Shown here piece after piece: positions 44,268 through 53,318 of a DNA stretch of 64,000 nt. The position numbers and the translations under genes are program-made. How positions within the stretch are numbered: position 1 is the stretch's first letter; each line of letters begins with the position of its first letter. Under the pieces are notes generated by a model. That model had not been told where the DNA came from. It was given only the letters and a program-made list of their open reading frames with translations, and searched no databases. Source of the DNA: PALSA-1003 sp963791945 (GTDB taxonomy: Bacteria; Pseudomonadota; Gammaproteobacteria; Burkholderiales; Casimicrobiaceae); contig CAWBUD010000002.1 of assembly GCA_963791945.1 (NCBI GenBank), positions 496,001 through 560,000 on the forward strand, in the 5' to 3' direction.

Positions 44268-44330
44268 ACTGAAAATCTTCAGGAGCAAGGCTAAATAAGC
44301 CGCCAGGCGCGGGCCTTCCCAGGGAGGGAA

Positions 44331-47300
44331 ATGAGCGCTAGCCCAACGCACGACGAGGGTCTCGACGGCATGCTGCGGCAACTTTGGGACCACCTGCGGC
44401 AGGGAGACCATACCGGCGCGAGAATTGCAGGGAAGAAGGCAACACGCAGGTTTCCCGGAAGTGCGCAGGCTTGGCTGCTGCGTGGCGAGGCGCTTCGGTT
44501 ATCCGAAGCCTATGTCGAGGCGGTGACCGCCTATCAACGAAGTGTCGCAATCGATCCCGGACTGCTGATCGCCCACGACCGGCTAGCGTGGCTGCATTTG
44601 CGTAACGAAGCCTTTGCCGAAGCGGCGCAGCACCACTGCGTCCTCCTCGAGCACGGGGAAGATATCCCGTATCGCATCTTGACCGAGGCGTGCGATTGCT
44701 TCGAAAAAGCGCTCCGAGGTGCAACGCAGAACGCCGATCGTCAGAAGCTCGCGCGCGGCGTCGACCTGCTGCTGCAACGCTACTGGCCGGCGGTAAAGTC
44801 CTCACAGGAGACGGAGGAGAAGTACACCGCACTCTGCCGCATCGGCCGGCTCTGTGCTCTCGTCAAGGACTATTCAAGGGCGGCGGAGGCGTTCTCGCAG
44901 GCCGTCGATCTCGACGATCGGCCCGTCGCCGCTCGGGTCGGTCTCGCCGACAATCTGTATGTGCTCGGGCGCGACGCCGAAGCTGCGCACCATCTTCGTG
45001 AGGCCGTTCGAAACAACGGCGACGATCCAAGCCTGAAGAGGTTGCTCGATCGGATCCTGGCCCGCCAGGGCGTCAAGAGCGCGCGCGTCATTGCTTTTTA
45101 CCTGCCGCAATACCATCCGATCCGCGAGAATGACAGTTGGTGGGGCAGGGGTTTCACCGACTGGAGCAACGTTGCCGCAGCCCAGCCGCTGTGGCCAGGG
45201 CACTTGCAGCCCCGGCAGCCGACTGCCCTCGGCTACTACGATTTGCGCCTGCCCGCTAGCGCGAACCAGCAGTTCGAAATGGCCAGAAAATATGGCGTCG
45301 ATGCATTCTGTTACTACTACTACTGGTTCAATGGACGCCGCCTGCTGGAAAAGCCGCTGAACGATCTGGTGGAGGGACGCAGCGGACCGTTTCCGTTCTG
45401 CATCTGCTGGGTCAATGAGGAGTGGCGGCGCAGTTGGGACGGCCTGTCCGGCGACGTGCTCGTGCCGATGGAACACACGCCGGAATCGGACCTGGCGTTC
45501 ATCAAGGATGTGGTGCCGCTGCTCAAGCATCCCGACTACGTGCGTGTCGACGGCAAGCCGCTGTTGCTGGTGTATCGCGCGGCCGGGCTGGCGCAGCCCG
45601 CGGAGACCGCCGCGAAATGGAAAGCCTATTGTCGGGACAACGGCATCGAGGATATTCACCTGTGCGCGATGCAGACTTTTGGTTTTCGCGACCCGACGGC
45701 GGTCGGCTTTGACGCCGCCGTGGAGTTTCCGCCGCATGCGCCCAGCCTCAATCTCCCCGAGCTGGATTTCCACCGGGAATCGACTCCACCGGCGGATATG
45801 CATCCGCAATTCCAGGGCAAGATCTTCGACTATCAGCATCTCGCCCAGTGCTTCATGCGCCGCCCTCCGGAGGACTACCCTCTGCACCGCACGTGCATGC
45901 TGGCCTGGGACAACACTGCCCGACGCGGGAACGACGCTCACGTGTACGGCCATTTCACCGTCGCCAAATACGAAGAGTGGCTGACCGTGAATGTCGCCAA
46001 GTCGGTCGCAGAGCGGGCGGACGCGGTCGTGTTCGTCAATGCCTGGAACGAGTGGGCGGAAGGCTCCGCCCTCGAGCCTGACCGATTTTTCGGTTACGAA
46101 CTGCTCGAAAGCACGCGCCGGGCGAAGGACAGAGGACTCTACGCCGCCTTCGGCACTTACTGGGCCGACGGCGAACCACAGTTCCCCGCCGCGCGGATAG
46201 AGCAGACGCAGCGCATCGTTCTGGTGGGGCACGACGCACATCGTCATGGCGCCCAGCTCAATCTGCTGAATATGGCGCGCTCCTTGCGCCGCATCCTCGC
46301 CATGGACGTGATCATCATTCTCCTTGCGGGCGGCGAGCTGGTGCGCGAATACGAGAGGGTGGGCACGACGCTGGTGCTGGAGAGCGGCGAAGGGTGGCGC
46401 GACCAGCTCGGCGCTTACCTGTCGTACTACGCGGCGATGGGCGCAGCGAAGGCCGTCTGCAACACCGTGGTGACCGGAGAGGCCGTCCAAGTTCTGAAGG
46501 AATGCGGCTATCGCGTCTGTGGCTTGGTGCACGAGCTGCTCTCGCTCATCGGAGCCCGCGGTTGGGAGGAACAGAGTCGGGCCATGGCCGCAGGATCCGA
46601 TGCGCTGGTATTTGCTTCCAAGATCGTCAAGGCGGCTTTCAGCGAGCGCTACCAGCCCGATCCGTCCAAGCTGCTGGTGGCGACGCAGGGTGTCGCCTTC
46701 AGCCCGTACTGGAGCAAGAGGGAGTCGCTCCGTCTGGACCTGAGACAGGAGCTGAGCTGGCCGCGTGAAACGCGTATCGTCCTGGGTTGCGGCTACGGCG
46801 ATGTACGCAAGGGCATCGACCTGTTCGTGCAGGTGGCGGCGGAACTGACGCGGCGCCTCCCCGCGGCGAACGTTGCCTTTCTATGGGTAGGCGACGTCGA
46901 TCAAGGGCTGGCCCAATACATCGCCGAGGATATCCGACGCGTGGGACTGTCGGCGAAGCTCCATATCACCGGCAAGGTGAGCGATCCGGCGCATTATTTT
47001 ATCGGCTGCGACGTGTTCGCCCTGACCTCGAGGGAAGACCCGTTCCCGAGCGTGGTCATGGAGGCTTTCGAGGCCGGCATGCCGGTGGTGGCATTCGATG
47101 GCGCCGGCGGCTATGTGGACATCGTCAATGACGAGTCGGGCGCGCTCGTACCGTACCTGGACGTCTCCGCATTCACCCGTGCGCTCGCGGAGCTCCTCGA
47201 AGACGACGAGCGGCGCGCCGCCATCGGCAACCGCAACCACGCTTACAGCCAGGAGCACTTCGGCTACGAACTCTATCTGCGAAAGCTGCTGGCGCTCCTG

Positions 47301-49493
47301 GACCGGGTGCCCGCCTCGGCTGTGGCGCGCGGCCAGCTCACCACGACACCGCGCAGCGAGCTCTCGGTCAGCGTCGTCGTTCCCAGTTACAACTACGGCC
47401 GCTACCTCGAACTGCGGCTGCGCACCATATTCGACCAGACGCTGCGCCCAAAGGAGATCATCATCCTCGACGACGCCTCCACGGATTACAGCCTGGAGAT
47501 CATCGAGGCGATGGCCGCGCGCTCCCCGGTGGCTTGCAGGCTGATTCGCCAGGACCGCAATTCAGGGAATCCCTTCGCCCAATGGGCAGCGGGCCTTCAG
47601 GCGGCCAGCGGCGATCTCGTATGGATCGCCGAAGCCGATGACTACTGCGAGCCGATGTTCCTGGAGCGTCTCGCCGCGCTTTTTGATGATCCGGAAGTCG
47701 CGCTGGCTTTCAGCGACTCGGTCATGGTCGATGCGCGTGGCGGCAGCGCGGGTTATCGCTATCGCGATTATCACCGGACGATGCACGGGCATCGCTTCGA
47801 CGCATCGTTCACGATGCCGGGAACCGAGCTGCTGAACGAGTGCCTGCTGGTGAACAACGTCATACCCAACGCCAGTGCCGCCGTATTCCTTCGCGAGGCG
47901 ATGCTGGAGAACCTTGCGGAGCTGGCGGATTACCGTTTCTCCGGGGATTGGTGGTTCTGGATCAACATTGCCCAGAAAGGCTGGGTTGCCTACCTCGCGG
48001 AACCGCTGAACTATCACAGGCGGCATGATCAGAGCGTGATGGGGGAAGTGCTGCAGCAGCCCGAGAAGCTGCTGTCCGAGACGATGGCTTTCTACAAGCG
48101 GATCCTGGCGCGCAAGGGCGACATCGTCGAAGCGCAGGCGGCGCAAGCTATGCTCGCGCGGCTACGTTCCATGTTCAACGACTACCGGGATCGGCTGCAG
48201 GCTGAGAACATCGATGCGCACCCGGAACTGGGCCCGCCGTTTGCAGAGCTTCTGCGTCAGGTGGCGGACCTGTCCGAACCGCGCGTGGTAGCTTCGGCCC
48301 CGGTCTTTGGCAGCGACATCGAGCTGATCAGGGCAGAGGCGATCGATGCCATCCACGCTCTGAGCAAGGACTCGGAGCTGACCGCATGCGCGGACTGGCA
48401 CGCTTTTTTCGCCAATATAGGGGAGCGCAGGTACCAAGAGGCCGCTGCCCTTTACGAAGCCTTCAGCGTACGGCGGGATGACAGCGCCAGCGCCGCGCTC
48501 GCAGCCATCCTTGTGAATCTGTGGCATGCGAAGTATGAGGACGCCAGGACGCTCGCGCGGCGGATCGGCAGCCGATCGGCGCTCGATCGCCTCGCTCTGG
48601 GCAAGACCCTGGAGCTCATCGACTTCGCAGCTCAAGCCGAAGCTACTTTCGGCAACTCCACTCTAGAGAGTGCGCGCCCGCGGGTTCCCGAAAAATGCAG
48701 ATTTGTCGTCTTTCACGAGATGCGGGTGGGCAGCAGCTTGGTCGTGGCGAGCCTGAACCAGCACGAGAAAATCATTTGCTATCCGGAGATTCTCGTTGCT
48801 GACCAGGGCGGCGAACGCCAGAAGATCCTGTTGTCCAGCATCGCCTCCGGCGGCCTGCCGGAAGTGCATGCGGTGTACGCCGTGGCGCCCAAATACCACC
48901 CGCTGAATCCTTACCGCAAGACGCGCATCGAGGCCCTGGGCTTCAAGACGCGGCTTTGTGCCGTGCTCGATCACTCCGGGCTCGTCAACACCCTTGTCGA
49001 AGGCAACTTCAAAATCGTACGGCTGAAGCGCCTGAACACCTTGAAGCAAGCGATTTCGTACCTTAGCGCGCAGCGGCTGTTTGCGCGCCGCGGGCAGTGG
49101 AACCTGCGAACCGGCGCGGATGAGGGAGGCGGGAAGCTGCGAGCGGATGTCACCGAGCTCATGGAGCAGCTCGATTGGCTGCAAAAGGAAACGGAGGCGA
49201 CCGACCGGTTCGTCGAGGCTCTTGCTTTGCCGACGCTCGTCCTGTCATACGAGCAACTGGCCGCCGACTCGGCGCAGGCGCTCAAACGTCTGGGCACGTT
49301 CCTGGGCGTCGAGGGCGTGACGCCCAGCGCCGCGTTTTCGAAGGCCACCGATGACCGCCTGCAACACGCCGTGGAGAACTGGCAGGAAGTGAGGGCGGCT
49401 CTGGGGGACACGCCTTGGGAACGGTTCGCCGTGGATGACGGCGGACACCGCGAGCGCACGCCCGCAGGCTTGGCGAGGGCCAACTCCGGCTGA
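44331..49493 (+). CDS. Giant multidomain glycosyltransferase: TPR + WbsX/GH99-like + GT4 + GT2 + sulfotransferase-like
   Basis: 1720 residues, uninterrupted. Modules: TPR-like helical repeats (about 1-245; AWLLRGEALRLSEAYVEAV); a WbsX/GH99-like domain (about 250-610; RVIAFYLPQYHPIRENDSWW, GFTDWSNV, CICWVNEEWRRSWDG, FVNAWNEWAEGSALEP); a GT4 domain (about 626-985; LVGHDAHRHGAQLNLLNMAR, LGCGYGDVRKGIDLF, REDPFPSVVMEAFEAGMPVV); a GT2 domain (about 1010-1260; VSVVVPSYNYGRYLELRLRT, DDASTD, WIAEADDYC); a helical linker; and a sulfotransferase-like domain (about 1454-1700; HEMRVGSSLVVASLNQH as 5'-phosphosulfate loop, KIVRLKRLNTLKQAISYL as 3'-phosphate site). No signal peptide, so cytoplasmic. It likely assembles and modifies a surface polysaccharide; acceptor and sugars are unknown. 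Ribosome binding site GGGAGG lies just upstream. Confidence 0.88.
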   Translation: MSASPTHDEGLDGMLRQLWDHLRQGDHTGARIAGKKATRRFPGSAQAWLLRGEALRLSEAYVEAVTAYQRSVAIDPGLLIAHDRLAWLHLRNEAFAEAAQHHCVLLEHGEDIPYRILTEACDCFEKALRGATQNADRQKLARGVDLLLQRYWPAVKSSQETEEKYTALCRIGRLCALVKDYSRAAEAFSQAVDLDDRPVAARVGLADNLYVLGRDAEAAHHLREAVRNNGDDPSLKRLLDRILARQGVKSARVIAFYLPQYHPIRENDSWWGRGFTDWSNVAAAQPLWPGHLQPRQPTALGYYDLRLPASANQQFEMARKYGVDAFCYYYYWFNGRRLLEKPLNDLVEGRSGPFPFCICWVNEEWRRSWDGLSGDVLVPMEHTPESDLAFIKDVVPLLKHPDYVRVDGKPLLLVYRAAGLAQPAETAAKWKAYCRDNGIEDIHLCAMQTFGFRDPTAVGFDAAVEFPPHAPSLNLPELDFHRESTPPADMHPQFQGKIFDYQHLAQCFMRRPPEDYPLHRTCMLAWDNTARRGNDAHVYGHFTVAKYEEWLTVNVAKSVAERADAVVFVNAWNEWAEGSALEPDRFFGYELLESTRRAKDRGLYAAFGTYWADGEPQFPAARIEQTQRIVLVGHDAHRHGAQLNLLNMARSLRRILAMDVIIILLAGGELVREYERVGTTLVLESGEGWRDQLGAYLSYYAAMGAAKAVCNTVVTGEAVQVLKECGYRVCGLVHELLSLIGARGWEEQSRAMAAGSDALVFASKIVKAAFSERYQPDPSKLLVATQGVAFSPYWSKRESLRLDLRQELSWPRETRIVLGCGYGDVRKGIDLFVQVAAELTRRLPAANVAFLWVGDVDQGLAQYIAEDIRRVGLSAKLHITGKVSDPAHYFIGCDVFALTSREDPFPSVVMEAFEAGMPVVAFDGAGGYVDIVNDESGALVPYLDVSAFTRALAELLEDDERRAAIGNRNHAYSQEHFGYELYLRKLLALLDRVPASAVARGQLTTTPRSELSVSVVVPSYNYGRYLELRLRTIFDQTLRPKEIIILDDASTDYSLEIIEAMAARSPVACRLIRQDRNSGNPFAQWAAGLQAASGDLVWIAEADDYCEPMFLERLAALFDDPEVALAFSDSVMVDARGGSAGYRYRDYHRTMHGHRFDASFTMPGTELLNECLLVNNVIPNASAAVFLREAMLENLAELADYRFSGDWWFWINIAQKGWVAYLAEPLNYHRRHDQSVMGEVLQQPEKLLSETMAFYKRILARKGDIVEAQAAQAMLARLRSMFNDYRDRLQAENIDAHPELGPPFAELLRQVADLSEPRVVASAPVFGSDIELIRAEAIDAIHALSKDSELTACADWHAFFANIGERRYQEAAALYEAFSVRRDDSASAALAAILVNLWHAKYEDARTLARRIGSRSALDRLALGKTLELIDFAAQAEATFGNSTLESARPRVPEKCRFVVFHEMRVGSSLVVASLNQHEKIICYPEILVADQGGERQKILLSSIASGGLPEVHAVYAVAPKYHPLNPYRKTRIEALGFKTRLCAVLDHSGLVNTLVEGNFKIVRLKRLNTLKQAISYLSAQRLFARRGQWNLRTGADEGGGKLRADVTELMEQLDWLQKETEATDRFVEALALPTLVLSYEQLAADSAQALKRLGTFLGVEGVTPSAAFSKATDDRLQHAVENWQEVRAALGDTPWERFAVDDGGHRERTPAGLARANSG

Positions 49494-49568
49494 TCCATAC
49501 GTGCGTACGTAAGAGCAACCGCGATCCGCAGAAGCCTCATCGGGCGATTCGCGTGAGGCACGTGCGCC

Positions 49569-51113
49569 ATGCTGACGCGGCTACGTACCATCTTCGATAA
49601 CCTTCGCTTCGTCGGGGCGAATAAGGATATCGACGTCAGCCCCGGAGTCGACAACACTGTGCTTCGCCCTGAGGGAACACAGCTCGACGGCGGCAGATGC
49701 AAGCTCCGGGACGCTCGTTCCATCATGACCTACAAGCCCTTTATTATTGCCGGCATGCCTCGCAGCGGATCAACTTTTCTGCTAACCACGATCCAGCAAC
49801 ATCCAGCCATCTTGGCCTACGGCGAGCTGTTCCACCCCGCGATTGGCGAGCGATCTAGGACGCATGCTATTCGGCGAGACGGTGCGGCACTGTATTTCGA
49901 CGCTGAATCTGCCGATCCAGTCGATTTCCTGAAAAGATGGGTCTGGATCGATGGCAACGCCGGTTTCGGTGCTATTGGCTTCAAGATCTTTGCGGAATAC
50001 GTCAGAGCCAAATCGACCGATCGATTGCTGGAAAGATTGAAAGAGGAAATCTCGGGTCTGCGAGTCCTACATATAAGGAGGACGAACTACTTCGATGTTT
50101 ATATATCCAGAATAGTTGCCAGCAAGACCGAACGCTGGATCAAATGGCCTGGAGATGATTCTTCCAGCGATGAGATTCGCAATGTGCGCCTAGTGATCTC
50201 TCAGGAGGCAGCCGAGAGCTTTTTTCGGGCTATGGCACGGGCGGATGCGTACATTGAAAAACTCTTTCATGGAGAGTCCTATCTGAGAGTCGATTACAAA
50301 GAGTTGTCGCAAAACACCCAGGAGCAGGCAAATGCGGTATTTGATTTTCTTCAGGTTGACAAGACGCCGGTAGCGCCGGCGATCCTGAAGCAGATAACCG
50401 CGCGGAAAGAAGACGTCGTGGTGAATTATCGTGATCTTTGGAGACATTTTGCCGGCACTCCGTACGAATCGTTTTTCGCGTCCGATGAAGACTCCGCGCC
50501 AGGTGGGGTAGCTGCTGAACAAGGGCTTCGCCTTGGTCCCGGGGCGCAGCAGGACGATCCACGTCGGACTGGGGATTGTCTTTCAGGTTCCTTGGAGTCG
50601 CTCGACGAAGCGATTGTGAGTGCGGTAAACAACGGCCTGATTCCGATGCAAGTGCCGGCCGCTGCAGCGTGCATGCATGTTTTCGTGCCGACAGAGCCTA
50701 GGTTTCTCGGGACACTGCCCAAATCGCTCGCGGCCTCGGGCAACCTGGAAAGAGTGAACGGCGTCGCAGCTCCTGCGGATTTGAGTCTTTGGCGCGGCGC
50801 GGCGGCTTCCTTCGGTGGGTGGAGCTGTCGAATGGAAGAGGCTCAGGGAAGGGCGGATAGTCGTTACTTCTTTCTCGAGCGCGGAGACGGGCAATTACGC
50901 TACTATGTGCACGTGCTTTCGCGCATCCAAAGGGACGACGTGGCCGGCGCTGCTCCCGAGTTGCCGAATTGGGTCACCCGGTTTAGCGGATTTGACTTTC
51001 TTGCCGACCTTCAACATCTTCAGCCGGGCGAATACCGGCTGGGCGTAGTTCACGAAACCGGGGGAGCCTGCTACGAATTCGTGTTCGCCAAGAGGCTGAG
51101 GGTCGTTTCTTAG
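49569..51113 (+). CDS. Sulfotransferase with unknown C-terminal domain
   Basis: 514 residues. Sulfotransferase domain (about 55-300): 5'-phosphosulfate loop FIIAGMPRSGSTFLLTTIQ, YGELFHP, and 3'-phosphate motif LRVLHIRRTNYFDVYIS, resembling Stf0/NodH-type carbohydrate sulfotransferases that use PAPS. The C-terminal 180 residues (LWRGAAASFGGWSCRMEE, PNWVTRFSGFDFLADLQHL, GEYRLGVVHETGG) look beta-rich and belong to no family I recognise. The first 52 residues have no family match, and ATG at 49725 is a possible later start. G+C is lower than in its neighbours, especially around 50040-50120, hinting at separate transfer. Confidence 0.82.
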   Translation: MLTRLRTIFDNLRFVGANKDIDVSPGVDNTVLRPEGTQLDGGRCKLRDARSIMTYKPFIIAGMPRSGSTFLLTTIQQHPAILAYGELFHPAIGERSRTHAIRRDGAALYFDAESADPVDFLKRWVWIDGNAGFGAIGFKIFAEYVRAKSTDRLLERLKEEISGLRVLHIRRTNYFDVYISRIVASKTERWIKWPGDDSSSDEIRNVRLVISQEAAESFFRAMARADAYIEKLFHGESYLRVDYKELSQNTQEQANAVFDFLQVDKTPVAPAILKQITARKEDVVVNYRDLWRHFAGTPYESFFASDEDSAPGGVAAEQGLRLGPGAQQDDPRRTGDCLSGSLESLDEAIVSAVNNGLIPMQVPAAAACMHVFVPTEPRFLGTLPKSLAASGNLERVNGVAAPADLSLWRGAAASFGGWSCRMEEAQGRADSRYFFLERGDGQLRYYVHVLSRIQRDDVAGAAPELPNWVTRFSGFDFLADLQHLQPGEYRLGVVHETGGACYEFVFAKRLRVVS

Positions 51114-51169
51114 CAGCTTTACGACCGTTGTCTAACGATTCGTGTATTCGCACCGCGGCATCTGTCCAG

Positions 51170-51807
51170 CGCGAGCAGCAGAAGATTCTTTTGTCGAGCA
51201 TCGTTTCCGGCGGGTTGCCGGAAGTCTACGCAGCGTACGCCGTGGCGCCCAAGTACCACCCCGTCAATCCATACCGCAAGACGTGCATCGAAACCCTTGG
51301 CTTCAAGACGCGACTCTGCGTCGTGCTCGACCAGGCCGGGCTCGCCAGGACGCTGATTGAAGACAGGCTCAAGATCGTGAGGATCAAGCGGCGGGACACC
51401 TTGAAGCAGGCAGTTTCGTATCTGAACGGGCAGCGGCTATTTGCGCGGCGCGAACAGTGGAATCTTCGAGTAGGCGCCGACCGTGGAAATGGAAAGCTTT
51501 GGGTCGATGTCGCCGAGCTCAAGGAGAGCTCGAGTGGCTGCAGAAAGAGACCGCCGAGACCGACCGGTTGGTCGAGGGGCTCGCCCTGCCCATGTTCGTC
51601 CTGTCCTACGAGGAGCTCGCCGCCGACGCGACGCAGGCGCTGCAACGCCTGGGCGCTTTTCTGGAGATCGAAGGCCTTAGCTCCAGCGCTGCATTTTCGA
51701 AGGCAACGGACGATCGCCTCGAAAACGCCGTCGCGGACTGGCGGGATGTGAGGGCGGCGCGGGAGGACACGCCCTGGAAGCACTTCGCGGTGGTCAATGG
51801 TGGATGA
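51170..51807 (+). pseudogene. Truncated, frameshifted copy of the giant protein's sulfotransferase module
   Basis: Translation from 51170 (QQKILLSSIVSGGLPEVYA, APKYHPVNPYRKT, RLFARREQWNLR) closely matches residues from about 1494 onward of the giant protein. Near 51526 one base is missing (AAGGAG then AG CTC GAG where CAG CTC GAG is expected). The remainder continues in the next frame (LEWLQKETAETDRLVEG, SAAFSKATDDRLENAV) to a stop at 51807. The 5' part with the phosphosulfate loop is absent. It is therefore a duplicated fragment that can no longer encode a full enzyme, unless the base loss is a sequencing error, in which case it is still 5'-truncated. Confidence 0.85.
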
Positions 51808-51834
51808 CGCCTTCAACGTTAGGGACCGCACAAC

Positions 51835-53238
51835 TTGTCAGACTTCCCCGGGCTCAACGCCACCAAGGATTGGTTGAACAGGTATGCTCGCGGCTACCTG
51901 ACCATCGAGTGCGGGGATTGGACCTATGGAAGGCCTGCAGTCCATCTCGCGCCCGACGACCTCCCGCGTCGGCTCTCGATAGGCCGCTACTGCAGCATCG
52001 GCGAGGAGGTCATCATCTTCCTTGGGCGTCATGGCCGACATCTAACCGACGAGCTGACCACCTATCCCCTGAGCATGGCTGTAAGTCGCGACGTGCTGCG
52101 CTCGCCTGCGCCGTCGGATCGTGCCGAGCAATCGCGATATTGGCGGTCTGTCCAAGGCGACCTCGGCGTCACCATTGGTCATGACGTCTGGATCGGCACG
52201 AGAGCCATCATCATGGCCGGCGTGACGATCGGGACCGGCGCAGTTATCGGAGCGGGTGCCGTGGTTACGACCGACGTCTCGCCCTATGCAGTCGCGGTTG
52301 GCGTACCCGCGAAGACGATTCGGTTCCGGCACGACGATGACATGATCAGGCGGCTGCTGCTCAGCGAATGGTGGAAACTGGATCCCGATCAGATCTGGCA
52401 ACGCGCTGGCGAACACATGGGTCAGGAGACGTTGAGCTCGGTCTTGGATCGACTGGAAGGCCTCCCGAAAGAGGCGGAACGCATAGCGGGCCTTCAGCAG
52501 GACTTGTCGAACGCCCCGCAGGTGCTCCGCGACTTGTCGCTGACCGAACTGACCGAGCAGTTCACCCGTGGAGCAGGAGGCATTCTTCCGAGGTGGCCCG
52601 GCAAGGACGATCAGTTGAAATATACCGGAGGGGAAGGTGTGTCGCTGCTCGAGCGCGCGAGCCAGTTCATCGACCTGTTGGACGCCGATGGGGCTTTCGG
52701 GGGCGATTGGAAGGGGCTGGACTATGGATGCGGCTGGGGGAGGATCGCTTCCTTTCTGCTCACCAGGGGCTCACCGGAGCAGCTCGACCTGTGCGACGCC
52801 TGGGACCAGTCGCTGCAATTCATCGGTCGCAACCATTTCAGAAACAAGTCATGGAAGGTCAATGAGCTGCTCTCGGAAACCGACATACCCAAAGCCTGCT
52901 ATGACTTCATCTATGGATTCTCCGTCTTTACCCACCTGACCAGAGAAGCATTCGAGAGAAACGTGCAAGCCTTGCTTGGGGGGCTCAAGAGCAGCGGCAC
53001 GCTATATTTCACTGTCCGCCACGCAGATTTTCTCCCGGTACTGGAGAAGATGGGCAAGGCGCCGGCGATATCCGACGACTCCGGGTTCTGGAACATCGTC
53101 TACCCGGGGCAGAAGCACTTTGGCGAAACCATCACGAGCCAGGAATACGTCACGACAACTTGCGGTCGCTGGGGGAAGCTTCGATACATGGGAACGCCCG
53201 AGGCATATCAGCATCTCTATGCGCTGAGCATCCCCTGA
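51835..53238 (+). CDS. Hexapeptide acyltransferase fused to SAM methyltransferase
   Basis: 467 residues, TTG start. The N-terminal half (about 1-185) is a left-handed beta-helix acyltransferase of the Vat/CatB type: LSIGRYCSIGEEVIIFLG, GRHLTDELTTYPL, VTIGHDVWIGTRAIIMAGV and VGVPAKTIRFR. After a helical linker the C-terminal half (about 265-467) is a class I methyltransferase with motif I LDYGCGWGRIASFLL, LDLCDAWDQSL and FIYGFSVFTHLTREAF. Likely acetylates and methylates a sugar. The start codon is weak but no ATG precedes the acyltransferase domain. It begins 28 bp after the sulfotransferase pseudogene. Confidence 0.85.
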   Translation: MSDFPGLNATKDWLNRYARGYLTIECGDWTYGRPAVHLAPDDLPRRLSIGRYCSIGEEVIIFLGRHGRHLTDELTTYPLSMAVSRDVLRSPAPSDRAEQSRYWRSVQGDLGVTIGHDVWIGTRAIIMAGVTIGTGAVIGAGAVVTTDVSPYAVAVGVPAKTIRFRHDDDMIRRLLLSEWWKLDPDQIWQRAGEHMGQETLSSVLDRLEGLPKEAERIAGLQQDLSNAPQVLRDLSLTELTEQFTRGAGGILPRWPGKDDQLKYTGGEGVSLLERASQFIDLLDADGAFGGDWKGLDYGCGWGRIASFLLTRGSPEQLDLCDAWDQSLQFIGRNHFRNKSWKVNELLSETDIPKACYDFIYGFSVFTHLTREAFERNVQALLGGLKSSGTLYFTVRHADFLPVLEKMGKAPAISDDSGFWNIVYPGQKHFGETITSQEYVTTTCGRWGKLRYMGTPEAYQHLYALSIP

Positions 53239-53318
53239 CCGTCGACCGCGACATGCCGGGGAGGCATCTGCGACCTCATGGGAACAGCCACCAACGGAAA
53301 TCTGTGCCGGAAGATGAT

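Noticed and set aside
44331..49493. Giant gene as several genes joined by assembly error
   Set aside because: The frame is continuous with consistent codon usage and plausible linkers, and part of its C-terminal module recurs separately at 51170-51807, which fits modular evolution. Misassembly cannot be excluded without reads.
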